From: Ramlibacter monticola
Lineage (GTDB): Bacteria > Pseudomonadota > Gammaproteobacteria > Burkholderiales > Burkholderiaceae_C
Assembly: GCF_016722785.1 (NCBI RefSeq)
Contig: NZ_JAEQNE010000001.1
Location: 434,001-498,000, forward strand
Direction: 5' to 3'
DNA length: 64,000 nt
The translations under genes were made by a program, and so were the position numbers. Numbering within the stretch: position 1 is the stretch's first letter; every line of letters starts with the position of its first letter. Below are positions 1 to 8,600 of this stretch, one piece after another. The notes below the pieces were generated by a model. The model was not told where the DNA came from. It ran no database searches and saw nothing but the letters and a program-made list of their open reading frames with translations.

Positions 1-1553
1 CCCATGACCGGCATCTGCAGGTCCATGAAGATCACGTCGGGCCGCCCGGCACGCACCACGTCCAGCGCATCCCGCCCGTTCACTGCCGTGAACACCGTGA
101 GCGGCGGGCTGGGCAGCAGGTTCTTCAGCACCACGACGTTGTATTCGTCGTCGTCCACCAGCAGCACCGACAGCGCCGGCAGCGCGGGCGGCGTCGCCAC
201 CGCCTGCGGCCGGGCCTGGCCCAGCGGCAGACGCTCGGTGGGGCGCGGGGGCAGCGGCGCGCGCCAGGGCGGCAGGCGCAGCGACAGGGTCGTCATGCCG
301 TGGCGCGAATGCATGACGAGGTCGCCGCGCTGCACCTGCGCCATGAGCCGCGCCGAATACGCGCCGAGGCCGGTGCCGCCGCGCTTGCCGTGGGTGGCGT
401 ACTTTTCGAAGATCCGGTTGCGCACCTCGTGCGGCACCTCGCCCACGTTGCTGATGTCCAGCGACACCGCCTCGCCCCCCGCGCCCGGCGCCAGCCGCAG
501 GCGCACGCGCACGTCGGAGCCCTCGGGCGCGGCTTCCACCGCGTTCTTCAGCAGGTTGGCCACGGTGGAATAGCAAAGGAGCTCCTCCGCCTTGGCATGC
601 ACCGGCTTGGGCGGCAGCTCGATGACCAGGCGCACCTTCTTCGAGCGCGCGTGCGGGTGCAGTTCGCGCGCCACCGTGTTCACCACCCCCGCCAGGTCCA
701 CCGCCTGGGCCCGCAGCCGGTAGGTGCCGGCCTCCATGCGGAACAGGTCCAGCGACAGGTTGACCATGCTCAGCACGCGCAGGGCCGCGCGCTCCACGGT
801 GCCGAGCAGCTCGTCCTCCACCGGGTCCGGCGGGCGCCGCTCGCGCAGCAGGCGCGGCACCGAGGCGATGCTGGCCAGCGGCGTCTTCAGGTCGTGGCGG
901 GCAATGCGCTCCACCTCCTCGCGCACCCGGAAGGCCTCGCGCAGCGCCTGGTTCTGCTCCTCCAGCCGGCGCACCAGCGTGTCCAGGCGCTCGCGCTGCT
1001 CCGCCTCCTTCACGTGCTGCGCTTCGGCGATGCGCGAGAAGATGTTGGCGAACACGACCACCAGCGTGAGCGTCACGCCGACGCGCGCGGTGAGCGCGGG
1101 CCCGAGGTGCATCCAGGCCAGCGGGACGGTCATGGCGACCATCGCGATGTTGAAGATGTTGGCCTGCCGCACCGGCAGCATGAAGTGGAACAGCAGGATG
1201 CCGGGGTAGACCCAGAAGACCCCGATCAGGCCGTTCTGGTACATGGCCGTCGCCAGGCCGACGATGGAGGCGACGAAGATCGCCCACGCCGGCACGATGG
1301 GCGCACGGCCACGGGCGATGCTCAGGGCGTTGGCCAGCAGGCACACCATGAAGACGCTGGTGGCGATGCCCAGCATCACGCGGCCCTGCAGGAAGTTGTT
1401 GACCGTGAAGGGGCCGAACAGGAAGATGCCGGCGATCGACAGCCCGAGGAAGATCCTGCGCCGGTGCGCCTCGACGAAGCCCTGGGCGAACTCGCGCACG
1501 GGCTTGTCCTCGTTGTCGGGCGGCGGCCAGCGGGACGACTGCTCCTCTTGCAC
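1..1553 (-). CDS. Membrane hybrid sensor histidine kinase (C-terminus cut by window edge)
   Basis: A membrane sensor kinase fused to a response-regulator receiver domain. About 517 codons are present and the end of the receiver lies before base 1. From the GTG start there are about 30 soluble residues, then five or six hydrophobic segments (roughly residues 32-150), a short predicted coiled coil (about 165-205), a HisKA/HATPase core with phospho-acceptor H220 in RHDLKTP, an N box (NLLKNAVEAA) and a G box (GTGLGAYS). The receiver follows, with phospho-acceptor D511 in FMDLQMP. No periplasmic sensor domain is visible, so the membrane block probably receives the signal. GTG was chosen because GAGGAG sits 7 bases upstream and no in-frame ATG is nearby. 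Signal and target are unknown. Confidence 0.88.
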   Translation of the reverse strand, partial: MQEEQSSRWPPPDNEDKPVREFAQGFVEAHRRRIFLGLSIAGIFLFGPFTVNNFLQGRVMLGIATSVFMVCLLANALSIARGRAPIVPAWAIFVASIVGLATAMYQNGLIGVFWVYPGILLFHFMLPVRQANIFNIAMVAMTVPLAWMHLGPALTARVGVTLTLVVVFANIFSRIAEAQHVKEAEQRERLDTLVRRLEEQNQALREAFRVREEVERIARHDLKTPLASIASVPRLLRERRPPDPVEDELLGTVERAALRVLSMVNLSLDLFRMEAGTYRLRAQAVDLAGVVNTVARELHPHARSKKVRLVIELPPKPVHAKAEELLCYSTVANLLKNAVEAAPEGSDVRVRLRLAPGAGGEAVSLDISNVGEVPHEVRNRIFEKYATHGKRGGTGLGAYSARLMAQVQRGDLVMHSRHGMTTLSLRLPPWRAPLPPRPTERLPLGQARPQAVATPPALPALSVLLVDDDEYNVVVLKNLLPSPPLTVFTAVNGRDALDVVRAGRPDVIFMDLQMPVM

Positions 1554-1646
1554 GGGCGGCTCCTCTCTGGCGTCGCATTATCGCGGGACGCCCCCGTCCT
1601 GGCACGCCGCCCGCCGCGGAAGTCGCACGCAGGCCGCGGGGATCGC

Positions 1647-2636
1647 TCAGGCCGCGGCCAGCTGCAGCCCTTCGTGCGCCCTGCGCATGACCTCCCGCGC
1701 CGGCTCGCCCTTCAGCCGGTGGTCGCTCCACACCTGGCGCCAGCGCCGCGCGCCCGGCAGGCCGTTGTACAGCCCCATCATGTGCCGCGCGATGGAGGCC
1801 CAGGGCGTGCCGTGCCGCGCCAGCTCGCGCTCCATGTAACGCACCATCTGCTCCTCCACCTCCTCGCGCCGCAGCGTGGAAGCAGGTTCGCCGTAGAACA
1901 GCGCGTCCCAGCGGGCCAGCCACCAGGGGTGGTGGTAGGCCTCGCGCCCGATCATGGCCCCGTCCAGCGCATCCAGCTGCTCGCGCACGACCTCGTCGCG
2001 CGTGAGGCCCCCGTTGAGGGCCAGCACCAGCTGCGGGAAGTCGCGCTTGAGCCGGTGCACCAGCTCGTAGCGCAGCGGCGGGATCTCGCGGTTCTCCTTG
2101 GGCGACAGGCCCTTGAGCCAGGCGTTGCGGGCGTGCACGATGAACACCCGGCAGCCGGCCTCCGCCACCGTGCCGACGAAGTCGCGCACGAACTCGTAGC
2201 TCTCCACCTTGTCGATGCCGATCCGGTGCTTGACGGTGACCGGGACGTCCACCGCGTCCACCATGGCCTTGACGCAGTCGGCCACCAGGGCCGGCTCGGC
2301 CATCAGGCAGGCGCCGAAGGCGCCGCGCTGCACCCGCTCGCTGGGGCAGCCGCAGTTGAGGTTGATCTCGTCGTAGCCCCAGTCCTCGCCCAGCTTCGCG
2401 CAGCGCGCCAGGTCGGCCGGCTCGCTGCCTCCCAGCTGCAGGGCGACGGGATGCTCGGACGGATCGAAATCCAGGTGGCGGGGCACGTCGCCATGCAGCA
2501 GCGCGCCGGTGGTCACCATCTCGGTGTACAGGCGGGAGCGTTGGCTCAGCAGGCGGTGGAAGAAGCGGCAGTGGCGGTCGGTCCAGTCCATCATGGGCGC
2601 GACCGACATGCGCCAGTTGCGCGGGTCGGAGGTCAC
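1647..2636 (-). CDS. dusA: tRNA-dihydrouridine(20/20a) synthase DusA
   Basis: FMN-dependent, NADPH-using enzyme that reduces uridine 20/20a in the tRNA D-loop. The 329-residue length fits DusA. Visible marks are the N-terminal SVAPMMDWTD motif of the FMN-binding TIM barrel, the signature NLNCGCPS with catalytic C97, and VTVKHRIGID in the phosphate/substrate-binding part. The listed start is GTG at 2636, where a run of G abuts the codon instead of a spaced Shine-Dalgarno site; ATG at 2609 (MSVAPMM) is an alternative, but it would trim the usual N-terminus. The gene stands alone, 93 bases before the kinase gene on the same strand. Confidence 0.95.
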   Translation of the reverse strand: MTSDPRNWRMSVAPMMDWTDRHCRFFHRLLSQRSRLYTEMVTTGALLHGDVPRHLDFDPSEHPVALQLGGSEPADLARCAKLGEDWGYDEINLNCGCPSERVQRGAFGACLMAEPALVADCVKAMVDAVDVPVTVKHRIGIDKVESYEFVRDFVGTVAEAGCRVFIVHARNAWLKGLSPKENREIPPLRYELVHRLKRDFPQLVLALNGGLTRDEVVREQLDALDGAMIGREAYHHPWWLARWDALFYGEPASTLRREEVEEQMVRYMERELARHGTPWASIARHMMGLYNGLPGARRWRQVWSDHRLKGEPAREVMRRAHEGLQLAAA

Positions 2637-2771
2637 CCCCGTATTGTCCCAGCTTGCCGCGCGGCCCCCATCCGGCCCCTTCCTACCCCTGCAGCCCTCG
2701 CCCGACTACAGCCAAGCCCGGCCGTCCGGGCTGCAATGGCTGGAGCAGAAAAATCAAGGAAAGGATCAGGC

Positions 2772-3176
2772 ATGAGGTCGTTCCAGATCGACCGGGACAT
2801 GAAGACCATGACCGGCGTGTTCTACCCCACCGGCTGGATCGTGCTGATGTTCCCGGGCGAAGCGCAGGCGCGCGATGCGGCGCGCAAGGTGTGCGGCGCC
2901 GGCATCGCCGAACGGCACGTGATGCTGATGACCCCGGAGGACTTCCGGCGCGAGATCGCCGGAACCGAGGGCGACGAGGGCGTCCTGCCCTCGGCCGGCA
3001 CCGAAGGCGACACGGTCCGCAAGATGGCAGAACTGTTCGCGCAGGGCCACCACGGCCTGATGGTGCACGCGCCCTCGCAGGAGGACTCCGACCGGGCGAT
3101 GGAGGCCTTGCGCGACACGCCCATGTCCTTCGGCCAGAAGTACCGCAAGCTGGTCATCGAGGACCTCGTCGAATGA
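2772..3176 (+). CDS. Small conserved protein of unknown function (paralogue 1)
   Basis: A 134-residue soluble protein with no signal peptide or membrane segment. I do not recognise a named family. It is clearly paralogous to the next gene: both share GVFYPTG near residues 17-23, VLMFP, a central LPS-GTE-DT segment, and the C-terminal pattern GQ-YR-LVIED. The alternation of strand-like and helix-like segments suggests a compact alpha/beta fold, which is inference. The start at 2772 is supported by AAGGAAAGGA just upstream. Its location near the PHA genes may be incidental. Confidence 0.8.
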   Translation: MRSFQIDRDMKTMTGVFYPTGWIVLMFPGEAQARDAARKVCGAGIAERHVMLMTPEDFRREIAGTEGDEGVLPSAGTEGDTVRKMAELFAQGHHGLMVHAPSQEDSDRAMEALRDTPMSFGQKYRKLVIEDLVE

Positions 3177-3218
3177 GGGTGCTCCGCGGCCGCTGAGCCA
3201 CGGTGCCCGTCTCCACGA

Positions 3219-3244
3219 CGCGCGAAGGGTCCTACTTTCGCGCG
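3219..3244 (+). terminator. Weak stem-loop between the two paralogues
   Basis: An 8-bp perfect inverted repeat (CGCGCGAA / TTCGCGCG) with a 10-base loop lies 42 bases after the first paralogue. There is no strong T-tract directly after it, so it may be a weak terminator or a processing hairpin. Confidence 0.35.
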
Positions 3245-3299
3245 CCTTTGCGCGCTGTATTCTTTTTCATGCAGTCGCAGTCGCCAAAGGAGTTTGCCA

Positions 3300-3716
3300 A
3301 TGAAACCGTTCAGTGTCGGATCCCTGACCAACATGCGCGGGGTGTTCTATCCCACCGGCCACATGGTGCTGATGTTCCCGACCGCAGAAGAAGCGAAGCG
3401 GGCCTGCGAGCTGCTGCGCAAGGACGGGGTGTCCGAGGACGACCTGTGCCACGCCACGCCGGAGCAATTCGAGCGCCAGATCACCGGCTGCACGGACGAA
3501 GAAGACGACGGGCTGCTGCCCTCCGTCGGCACGGAGAGCGACACCGCCGCCCACTTCCGCGCGCTGGCCCATGCAGGCCAGCACGCGCTGATCGTCCACG
3601 CGAAGGCGCGCCTGACCTCGGAGCACGTGCTCGATCTGCTGAAGGATCTGCACATCTCCTACGGCCAGCGCTATCGCTACCTCGTGATCGAGGACATGGT
3701 CGAGGACCGCAAATGA
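3300..3716 (+). CDS. Small conserved protein of unknown function (paralogue 2)
   Basis: A 138-residue soluble protein, paralogue of the gene ending at 3176. Shared blocks are GVFYPTG (residues 13-19), VLMFP, a TPE-F-R-I stretch, LPSVGTES-DT, and the C-terminal YGQRYRYLVIED. The charged loop CTDEEDDG differs from the paralogue. ATG at 3300 is preferred over an in-frame TTG two codons earlier because AAAGGAG lies 7-8 bases upstream of the ATG. The two copies are separated by 123 bases and are probably a tandem duplication. Function unknown; no catalytic motif is evident. Confidence 0.82.
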   Translation: MKPFSVGSLTNMRGVFYPTGHMVLMFPTAEEAKRACELLRKDGVSEDDLCHATPEQFERQITGCTDEEDDGLLPSVGTESDTAAHFRALAHAGQHALIVHAKARLTSEHVLDLLKDLHISYGQRYRYLVIEDMVEDRK

Positions 3717-3740
3717 AAAAGGCCCGCAAATGCGGGCCTT
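3717..3740 (-). terminator. Rho-independent terminator of the pha operon
   Basis: Arms AAGGCCCGC and GCGGGCCTT form a 9-10 bp stem. A run of A on the left side becomes a U-tract in the minus-strand transcript. It lies 22 bases after the phaB stop. The rightward direction lacks a T-tract, so it mainly serves the minus strand, although it also sits directly after the converging plus-strand gene. Confidence 0.8.
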
Positions 3741-3761
3741 CGGGAGCATCGCCGCCGGCGA

Positions 3762-4499
3762 TCAGCCCATGTGCAGGCCGCCGTTGACGGAGAAGTCCGC
3801 GCCGGTCGAATAGCCGCTTTCCTCGGTGGCCAGCCAGGCGATGATCGACGCGATCTCGCTGGGTTCGCCGAAGCGCTTCACGGGAATGGTGGCGACGATC
3901 TTGTCCTGAACATCCTGGCGGATCGACTTGACCATGTCCGTGCCGATGTAGCCCGGGCTCACGGTGTTGACGGTCACGCCCTTGTTGGCCAGTTCCTGCG
4001 CCAGCGCCATCGTGAAGCCGTGCATGCCGGCCTTGGCGGCGGAGTAGTTGGTCTGGCCCGCCTGGCCCTTCTCGCCGTTGACCGACGAGATGTTGATGAT
4101 CCGGCCCCAGCCCTTTTCCACCATGTCGCCCACGACCTGCTTGGTCACGTTGAACATGGAGTTCAGGTTGGTGTCGATCACCGCATCCCAGTCCTCGCGG
4201 GTCATCTTCAGGAACATGCGGTCGCGCGTGATGCCGGCGTTGTTGACCAGCACGTCGATGGTGCCGAACTCCGCCTTGGCCTTGCCGAAGGCCGCGACCG
4301 TCGACTCCCAGTCGCTCACGTTGCCGACCGAGGCGTGGAAGGCGTAGCCGAGCGCCTTCTGCTCGTTCAGCCACTTCTCGAAGTCACGCGTCGGGCCGCA
4401 GCCGGCGATCACGGTGAAGCCTTCCTTGTGCAGGCGCTGGCAGATGGCGGTGCCGATGCCTCCCATGCCGCCGGTCACGTATGCCACTTTCTGAGCCAT
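3762..4499 (-). CDS. phaB: Acetoacetyl-CoA reductase PhaB
   Basis: NADPH-dependent short-chain dehydrogenase that reduces acetoacetyl-CoA to (R)-3-hydroxybutyryl-CoA, the second step of polyhydroxybutyrate synthesis in the cytoplasm. At 245 residues it has the family length. Visible are the TGGMGGIG cofactor motif at 9-16, NNAG at 86-89, and the catalytic triad S139, Y152, K156 in NISS...NYSAAKAG, followed by SPGYIGTDMV. It is the last gene of the phaC-phaA-phaB set, 46 bases after phaA, and is followed by a strong terminator. The protein matches PhaB better than the related FabG: the TRDF segment near residue 37 is typical of PhaB. Confidence 0.95.
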   Translation of the reverse strand: MAQKVAYVTGGMGGIGTAICQRLHKEGFTVIAGCGPTRDFEKWLNEQKALGYAFHASVGNVSDWESTVAAFGKAKAEFGTIDVLVNNAGITRDRMFLKMTREDWDAVIDTNLNSMFNVTKQVVGDMVEKGWGRIINISSVNGEKGQAGQTNYSAAKAGMHGFTMALAQELANKGVTVNTVSPGYIGTDMVKSIRQDVQDKIVATIPVKRFGEPSEIASIIAWLATEESGYSTGADFSVNGGLHMG

Positions 4500-4545
4500 G
4501 TCTTGTCCTTGTGAAGTGAAGTTGCCGGAAATCGAATCTAGGCGC

Positions 4546-5727
4546 TCAGGCGCGTTCCAAGGCGAGGGAAACCCCCATGCCGCCGCCGATGCACAGGGCC
4601 GCCAGGCCCCGGCGCGCCTCGCGACGCTGCATCTCGTGCAGCAGCGTCACCAGGATGCGGCAGCCGGACGCACCGATGGGGTGCCCGATCGCGATCGCGC
4701 CGCCGTTCACGTTCACCTTGCTGGGATCGATGCCGAGTTCCTTGTTGACCGCGCAGGCCTGCGCCGCGAACGCCTCGTTGAGCTCGAACAGGTTGACGTC
4801 GTCCACCTTCCAGCCGGCGCGCTGTAGCGACTTGCGCGAGGCCGGCACCGGACCCATGCCCATGGTGGCCGGATCGAGGCCGGAGGTGCCGAAGGCGGCG
4901 ATGCGCGCCAGCGGCTTCAGGCCGAGCTGGGCGGCCTTCTTCGCGCTCATCACCACCACCGCGGCGGCGCCGTCGTTGAGGCCGGAGGCGTTGCCCGCCG
5001 TCACCGTGCCCGCCTTGTCGAAGGCGGGACGCAGGCCGGACAGCGCATCGGCATTGGTCTTGCGGTTGACGTACTCGTCGGTGTCGAACAGCAGCGGATC
5101 GCCCTTCTTCTGCGGGATGGAGACCGGCACGATCTCGTCCTTGAACTTGCCGGCGTCCTGCGCCGCGGCGGCCTTCTGCTGGCTGGCCAGCGCCAGCGCG
5201 TCCTGCGCGGCGCGGTCGATGCCGTGCGCCTTGGCCACGTTCTCCGCCGTGACGCCCATGTGGTACTGGTTGTAGACGTCCCACAGGCCGTCGACGATCA
5301 TGGAGTCGACCATCTTCCAGTCGCCCATGCGCTGGCCGTCGCGCGAACCCAGCAGCACGTGCGGCGCGGCGCTCATGTTCTCCTGGCCGCCGGCCACCAC
5401 GATCTCGCTGTCGCCCCAGGCGATCGCCTGGGCGGCGAGCATCACCGACTTCAGGCCGGAGCCGCACACGGCGTTGATCGTCAGGCCCGGCACTTCCTTG
5501 GGCAGGCCGGCCTTGATCAGCGCCTGGCGCGCCGGGTTCTGGCCCACGCCGGCGGCGAGGACCTGGCCCATGATCACTTCGCCGACCTGCGCCGGATCGA
5601 CCTTGGCGCGCGCCAGCGCCTCCCTGATCACGATGGAACCCAGCTCCGAGGCGGGGATCTTGGCGAGCGAGCCGCCGAACTTGCCGACGGCGGTGCGCGC
5701 GGCGGAAACGATGACGATGTCTTCCAT
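4546..5727 (-). CDS. phaA: Acetyl-CoA acetyltransferase (beta-ketothiolase) PhaA
   Basis: Condenses two acetyl-CoA to acetoacetyl-CoA, the first step of PHB synthesis. Its 393 residues fit the thiolase family. The nucleophile is C88 in [10 protein letters not shown], the general base H349 is in IGHPIGASG, and the second active-site cysteine C379 lies in CIGGGMG. A start at ATG 5727 gives the canonical [19 protein letters not shown]-terminus. It lies between phaC (132-base gap) and phaB (46-base gap) on the same strand. By sequence alone a degradative thiolase cannot be excluded, but the neighbours make the biosynthetic role the best reading. Confidence 0.95.
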   Translation of the reverse strand: MEDIVIVSAARTAVGKFGGSLAKIPASELGSIVIREALARAKVDPAQVGEVIMGQVLAAGVGQNPARQALIKAGLPKEVPGLTINAVCGSGLKSVMLAAQAIAWGDSEIVVAGGQENMSAAPHVLLGSRDGQRMGDWKMVDSMIVDGLWDVYNQYHMGVTAENVAKAHGIDRAAQDALALASQQKAAAAQDAGKFKDEIVPVSIPQKKGDPLLFDTDEYVNRKTNADALSGLRPAFDKAGTVTAGNASGLNDGAAAVVVMSAKKAAQLGLKPLARIAAFGTSGLDPATMGMGPVPASRKSLQRAGWKVDDVNLFELNEAFAAQACAVNKELGIDPSKVNVNGGAIAIGHPIGASGCRILVTLLHEMQRREARRGLAALCIGGGMGVSLALERA

Positions 5728-5859
5728 GGGGTCTCCTGTGCAGGTTTTGGAGCTAGGGGCGTGGGAACTGCGTTTCTTGCGACGGGGGCCTGGACCGTGG
5801 GCCGGAGGCTGGATGGCCCAGCCCCTGGCTCCTGGTCGCCAGCCCCTTCGCGAAGGCCG

Positions 5860-7554
5860 TCAGGCCTTCGCCTTCACATAGCGGCCGGGCGCGGGCTCGA
5901 TGGCCTTGTACTTGCTGCCGCGGCCGTACGATTTCGGCGCTGCGATCTGCTTGCCGCCGTGCGGCTTCAGCCAGGCGGACCAGTCGGGCCACCAGCTGCC
6001 CGGCTGCTCCTTGGCGCCCTTCAGCCATTCGTCGAAGGTGCCGGGGAGCTTGTCGTTGGTCCAGAACGAGCGCTTGTTCTTCGAGGGCGGGTTGATCACG
6101 CCGGCGATGTGGCCGGAGGCGCCCATCACGAAGCGCTTCTTGCCGGTGAGGTGCCGGGTGGAGGCGTAGGCGCCGGCGATCGGCACGATGTGGTCCTCGC
6201 GCGAGCCGTAGATGTAGATCGGGATGTCCACCTTGCCCAGGTCCACCTTCTCGCCGGCGACCGTGCACTTGCCCGGTTGCGCCAGGTTGTTCTCGAGATA
6301 GGTATTGCGCAGGTACCAGGCATACATGGGGCCCGGCAGGTTGGTGGAGTCGCTGTTCCAGTACAGCAGGTCGAAGGGCGGCGGCGTCTCGCCCTTCAGG
6401 TAGTTGCCCACCACGTAGTTCCACACCAGGTCGTTCGGGCGCAGGAAGCTGAAGGTGGAGGCCAGTTCCTGGCCCTTCAGCAGGCCGCCCTTGCCCATCT
6501 GCATCTCGCGGAACTTCACGAAGGCATCGTCGATGAAGACGTCGAGGATGCCGGTGTCGCTGAAGTCGAGGAAGGTGGTCAGCAGCGTGGCGGAAGCCAC
6601 CGGCTTCTGCTTGCGCGCGGCCAGCACCGAGAGCGCGGTGCCGAGCAGCGTACCGCCCACGCAGAAGCCCAGCGCGTTGATCTGCTTGGCGTCCGCGATG
6701 TCCTGCGTGACCGAGATCGCCTTCAGGACGGCGTCCTCGATGTAGTCGTCCCAACCCTTGTCCTCCATCGAGGCATCCGGGTTGCGCCAGCTCACCACGA
6801 AGGTGCGGTGGCCCTGCTCCGAGAGGTAGCGGATCACCGAGTTCTCGGGCTGCAGGTCGAGGATGTAGAACTTGTTGATGCAGGGCGGCACGACCAGGAA
6901 GGGGCGCTCGTACACCTGCTTGGTCAGCGGCTTGTATTCGATCAGCTGGAACAGGTCGTTCTCGAACACCACCGCGCCCTCGGTGGTCGCCACGTTGCGG
7001 CCCACCTCGAAGGCGCTTTCGTCCGTCATGGAGACGTAGCCCTGCTGCAGGTCGGCCAGCAGGTTCTGCACGCCGCGGGCGATGCTCTCGCCCCGGGTCT
7101 CCACGGCCTTCTGCTGCGCCTCGGCGTTGAGCGCGAGGAAGTTGCTGGGGGCCGAGGCCGCCATCCACTGTTCGACCGCGAAGCGCAGGCGCGCCTTGAC
7201 CTTGGGATCGGCCTGGACGGCTTCGGCCAGGCCCAGGAGCGTGCGGGCGTTCAGGAGGTAGACGGCCGCGGAAAACGACGCCACCGGATTGCGCGACCAC
7301 GCATCGTTGGCGAAACGCTTGTCCGCCGGCGCCGCGCGCTCGGTGAGGCCCTGGTTCCACAGCTCGGAGGCCTCGCGCAGGTAGGCCTGCTGCAGCTCGC
7401 CCAGTTTTTCGGGCGAGAAGCTCAGGCCAGGAAAAGCGCTGGGGGCGGTGCCGGTGGCGGCCTGCTGGAAGGAGTTGAGGGCCTGCGCCCACTGCGTGCC
7501 GAGTTCCTGCTGGAACTGCTTCGCTTGCGAAGCCCAGTCCGCGTCAGAATTCAT
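5860..7554 (-). CDS. phaC: Class I poly(3-hydroxyalkanoate) synthase PhaC
   Basis: Polymerises (R)-3-hydroxyacyl-CoA into PHA at the granule surface. The 564-residue length is typical of class I synthases. The N-terminal part (about 1-190) is the variable domain; the alpha/beta hydrolase core carries the modified lipase box GFCVGG with nucleophile C298, then an Asp in SREDHIVP and a His in GASGHIAG that complete the triad. Conserved VVPPCINKFYILDL and FVVSWRNPD are present. It is the first gene of the operon, with AGGAG before the ATG and a palindromic candidate operator 53-67 bases upstream. Most of the PHA-forming capacity of this locus depends on this gene. Confidence 0.97.
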   Translation of the reverse strand: MNSDADWASQAKQFQQELGTQWAQALNSFQQAATGTAPSAFPGLSFSPEKLGELQQAYLREASELWNQGLTERAAPADKRFANDAWSRNPVASFSAAVYLLNARTLLGLAEAVQADPKVKARLRFAVEQWMAASAPSNFLALNAEAQQKAVETRGESIARGVQNLLADLQQGYVSMTDESAFEVGRNVATTEGAVVFENDLFQLIEYKPLTKQVYERPFLVVPPCINKFYILDLQPENSVIRYLSEQGHRTFVVSWRNPDASMEDKGWDDYIEDAVLKAISVTQDIADAKQINALGFCVGGTLLGTALSVLAARKQKPVASATLLTTFLDFSDTGILDVFIDDAFVKFREMQMGKGGLLKGQELASTFSFLRPNDLVWNYVVGNYLKGETPPPFDLLYWNSDSTNLPGPMYAWYLRNTYLENNLAQPGKCTVAGEKVDLGKVDIPIYIYGSREDHIVPIAGAYASTRHLTGKKRFVMGASGHIAGVINPPSKNKRSFWTNDKLPGTFDEWLKGAKEQPGSWWPDWSAWLKPHGGKQIAAPKSYGRGSKYKAIEPAPGRYVKAKA

Positions 7555-7606
7555 CCGATGTCTCCTAATGCCTTATTCGGGATTTCCCGGAGTATCCCAT
7601 CATTCA

Positions 7607-7621
7607 TGTTGCACTGCAACA
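7607..7621. promoter_or_regulatory. Perfect 15-bp palindrome, candidate PhaR operator
   Basis: TGTTGCA-C-TGCAACA is a perfect 7-1-7 inverted repeat in the divergent region between phaC and the gene at 7641. TGC/GCA-type palindromes are known for PhaR regulators of PHA genes; assignment to PhaR is inference and no phaR gene lies in this window. Confidence 0.55.
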
Positions 7622-7640
7622 AAAAATTGGCGCCGCCGTC

Positions 7641-7925
7641 ATGTACCTGGTCGTAACCGCCTGGCTGTACGTGGCGCTGATGATGGGCGTGGCCGAGGCC
7701 AATCACCCGAATGGCACCCTGCTCGGTGCGGTCTTCACCTTTCTACTCTATGGCGTCGGTCCTGTCGCCTTGCTTATTTACCTCATGGGTCGGCCCGCCC
7801 GGCGTGCCGCGCGCCGGGCCCGCGAGGCCGCCGCGGCGGCCGCGACGGCCGCGGCCTCAGACGAGCCAGACGGAGGCGGCCAGCCGCCCGCTGACGCGGT
7901 CGCGCCGGTGCGAAAAGAACCTTGA
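7641..7925 (+). CDS. Small predicted inner-membrane protein
   Basis: A 94-residue protein with two hydrophobic segments (about residues 2-19 and 28-50), followed by an Arg/Ala-rich basic tail and a Pro/Gly-rich end. It is divergent from phaC. No family recognised. Its last 69 bases overlap the end of pgeF on the other strand, and the Ala-rich tail is low-complexity, so the exact C-terminus could be an artefact of a conserved core that is shorter. There is no clear Shine-Dalgarno before the ATG. The N-terminal membrane part looks genuine. Confidence 0.55.
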   Translation: MYLVVTAWLYVALMMGVAEANHPNGTLLGAVFTFLLYGVGPVALLIYLMGRPARRAARRAREAAAAAATAAASDEPDGGGQPPADAVAPVRKEP

Positions 7926-8600
7926 GGGATTGCCCACCGTGCACCATGCGCGCGAGCCGTCATTGCCATGGATCGCCGTGATGCCCAGCGCGGCGAGCCG
8001 GCGGCGCGCGAGGCCCGGCAGGTCGGCGAGGAACTTGCCGCCGGCGAGGGGCCGGAACAGGTCCGAGCTCACCGGGTCGTGGGCGAGAAAGGCCGCGCGC
8101 ACCTCCGCGCCCACCTCGAAGGCATCCGGCCCGATGCAGGGGCCGAGCCAGGCGAGCATGCCTTGCGCCGGCCCGGCGGTCGGCGCCATCTGCGCCCAAA
8201 GCGCCTCCAGCACCCCGCCGGCGAGGCCGCGCCAGCCGCAGTGGGCGGCGCCGACGATCCCGCCGTCGCCGCCGGCCAGCAGCACCGGCAGGCAGTCCGC
8301 CACCATCATGGTGCAGGCGACGCCGCGCTCGCGGGTCCAGCAGGCGTCGGCTTCGGTCATGTCGGGCGTGTCCGCGTCCAGCCGGACGACGCCCTGCCCG
8401 TGCACCTGCTTCAGGAAGACCGGGCGGGCCTGCAATGCCGCGGCATAGCGGCGCCGGTTCTCTGCCACCGCGGACTCGTCGTCGCCCACGTGGTCGCCCA
8501 GATTGAGGCTTTCGTAGGGCGCAGCGGAGACGCCGCCGTCACGCTCGCTGCAGAAGGCACGCACGCCGGCCGGCGCCGGCCACCACGGCACCATCCCCAT
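7857..8600 (-). CDS. pgeF: Peptidoglycan editing factor PgeF (YfiH / laccase-domain family)
   Basis: A 247-residue cytoplasmic protein of the YfiH/DUF152 family, known in other bacteria to keep L-Ser out of the peptidoglycan stem peptide and older literature calls it polyphenol oxidase. Visible family marks are FLKQVHG, the ADC-P motif TMMVADCLPVLL, and the metal-site motif AAHCGWRGLAGGV, then GPCIGP and RFFSHRRD near the C-terminus. The ATG at 8600 overlaps the stop of the upstream GST gene (TGATG), so the two are translationally coupled; the longer upstream frame is only open read-through. Its 3' end overlaps the convergent small membrane gene by 69 bases. Confidence 0.9.
   Translation of the reverse strand: MGMVPWWPAPAGVRAFCSERDGGVSAAPYESLNLGDHVGDDESAVAENRRRYAAALQARPVFLKQVHGQGVVRLDADTPDMTEADACWTRERGVACTMMVADCLPVLLAGGDGGIVGAAHCGWRGLAGGVLEALWAQMAPTAGPAQGMLAWLGPCIGPDAFEVGAEVRAAFLAHDPVSSDLFRPLAGGKFLADLPGLARRRLAALGITAIHGNDGSRAWCTVGNPSRFFSHRRDRVSGRLAASVWLV

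Noticed and set aside
300..3176. 958-residue plus-strand open frame through the kinase and dusA region
   Set aside because: It is a frame left open by high GC, rich in Arg/His/Gln, and runs antisense to two clearly recognisable genes; only the last 134 codons (2772-3176) have their own start and conserved paralogue.
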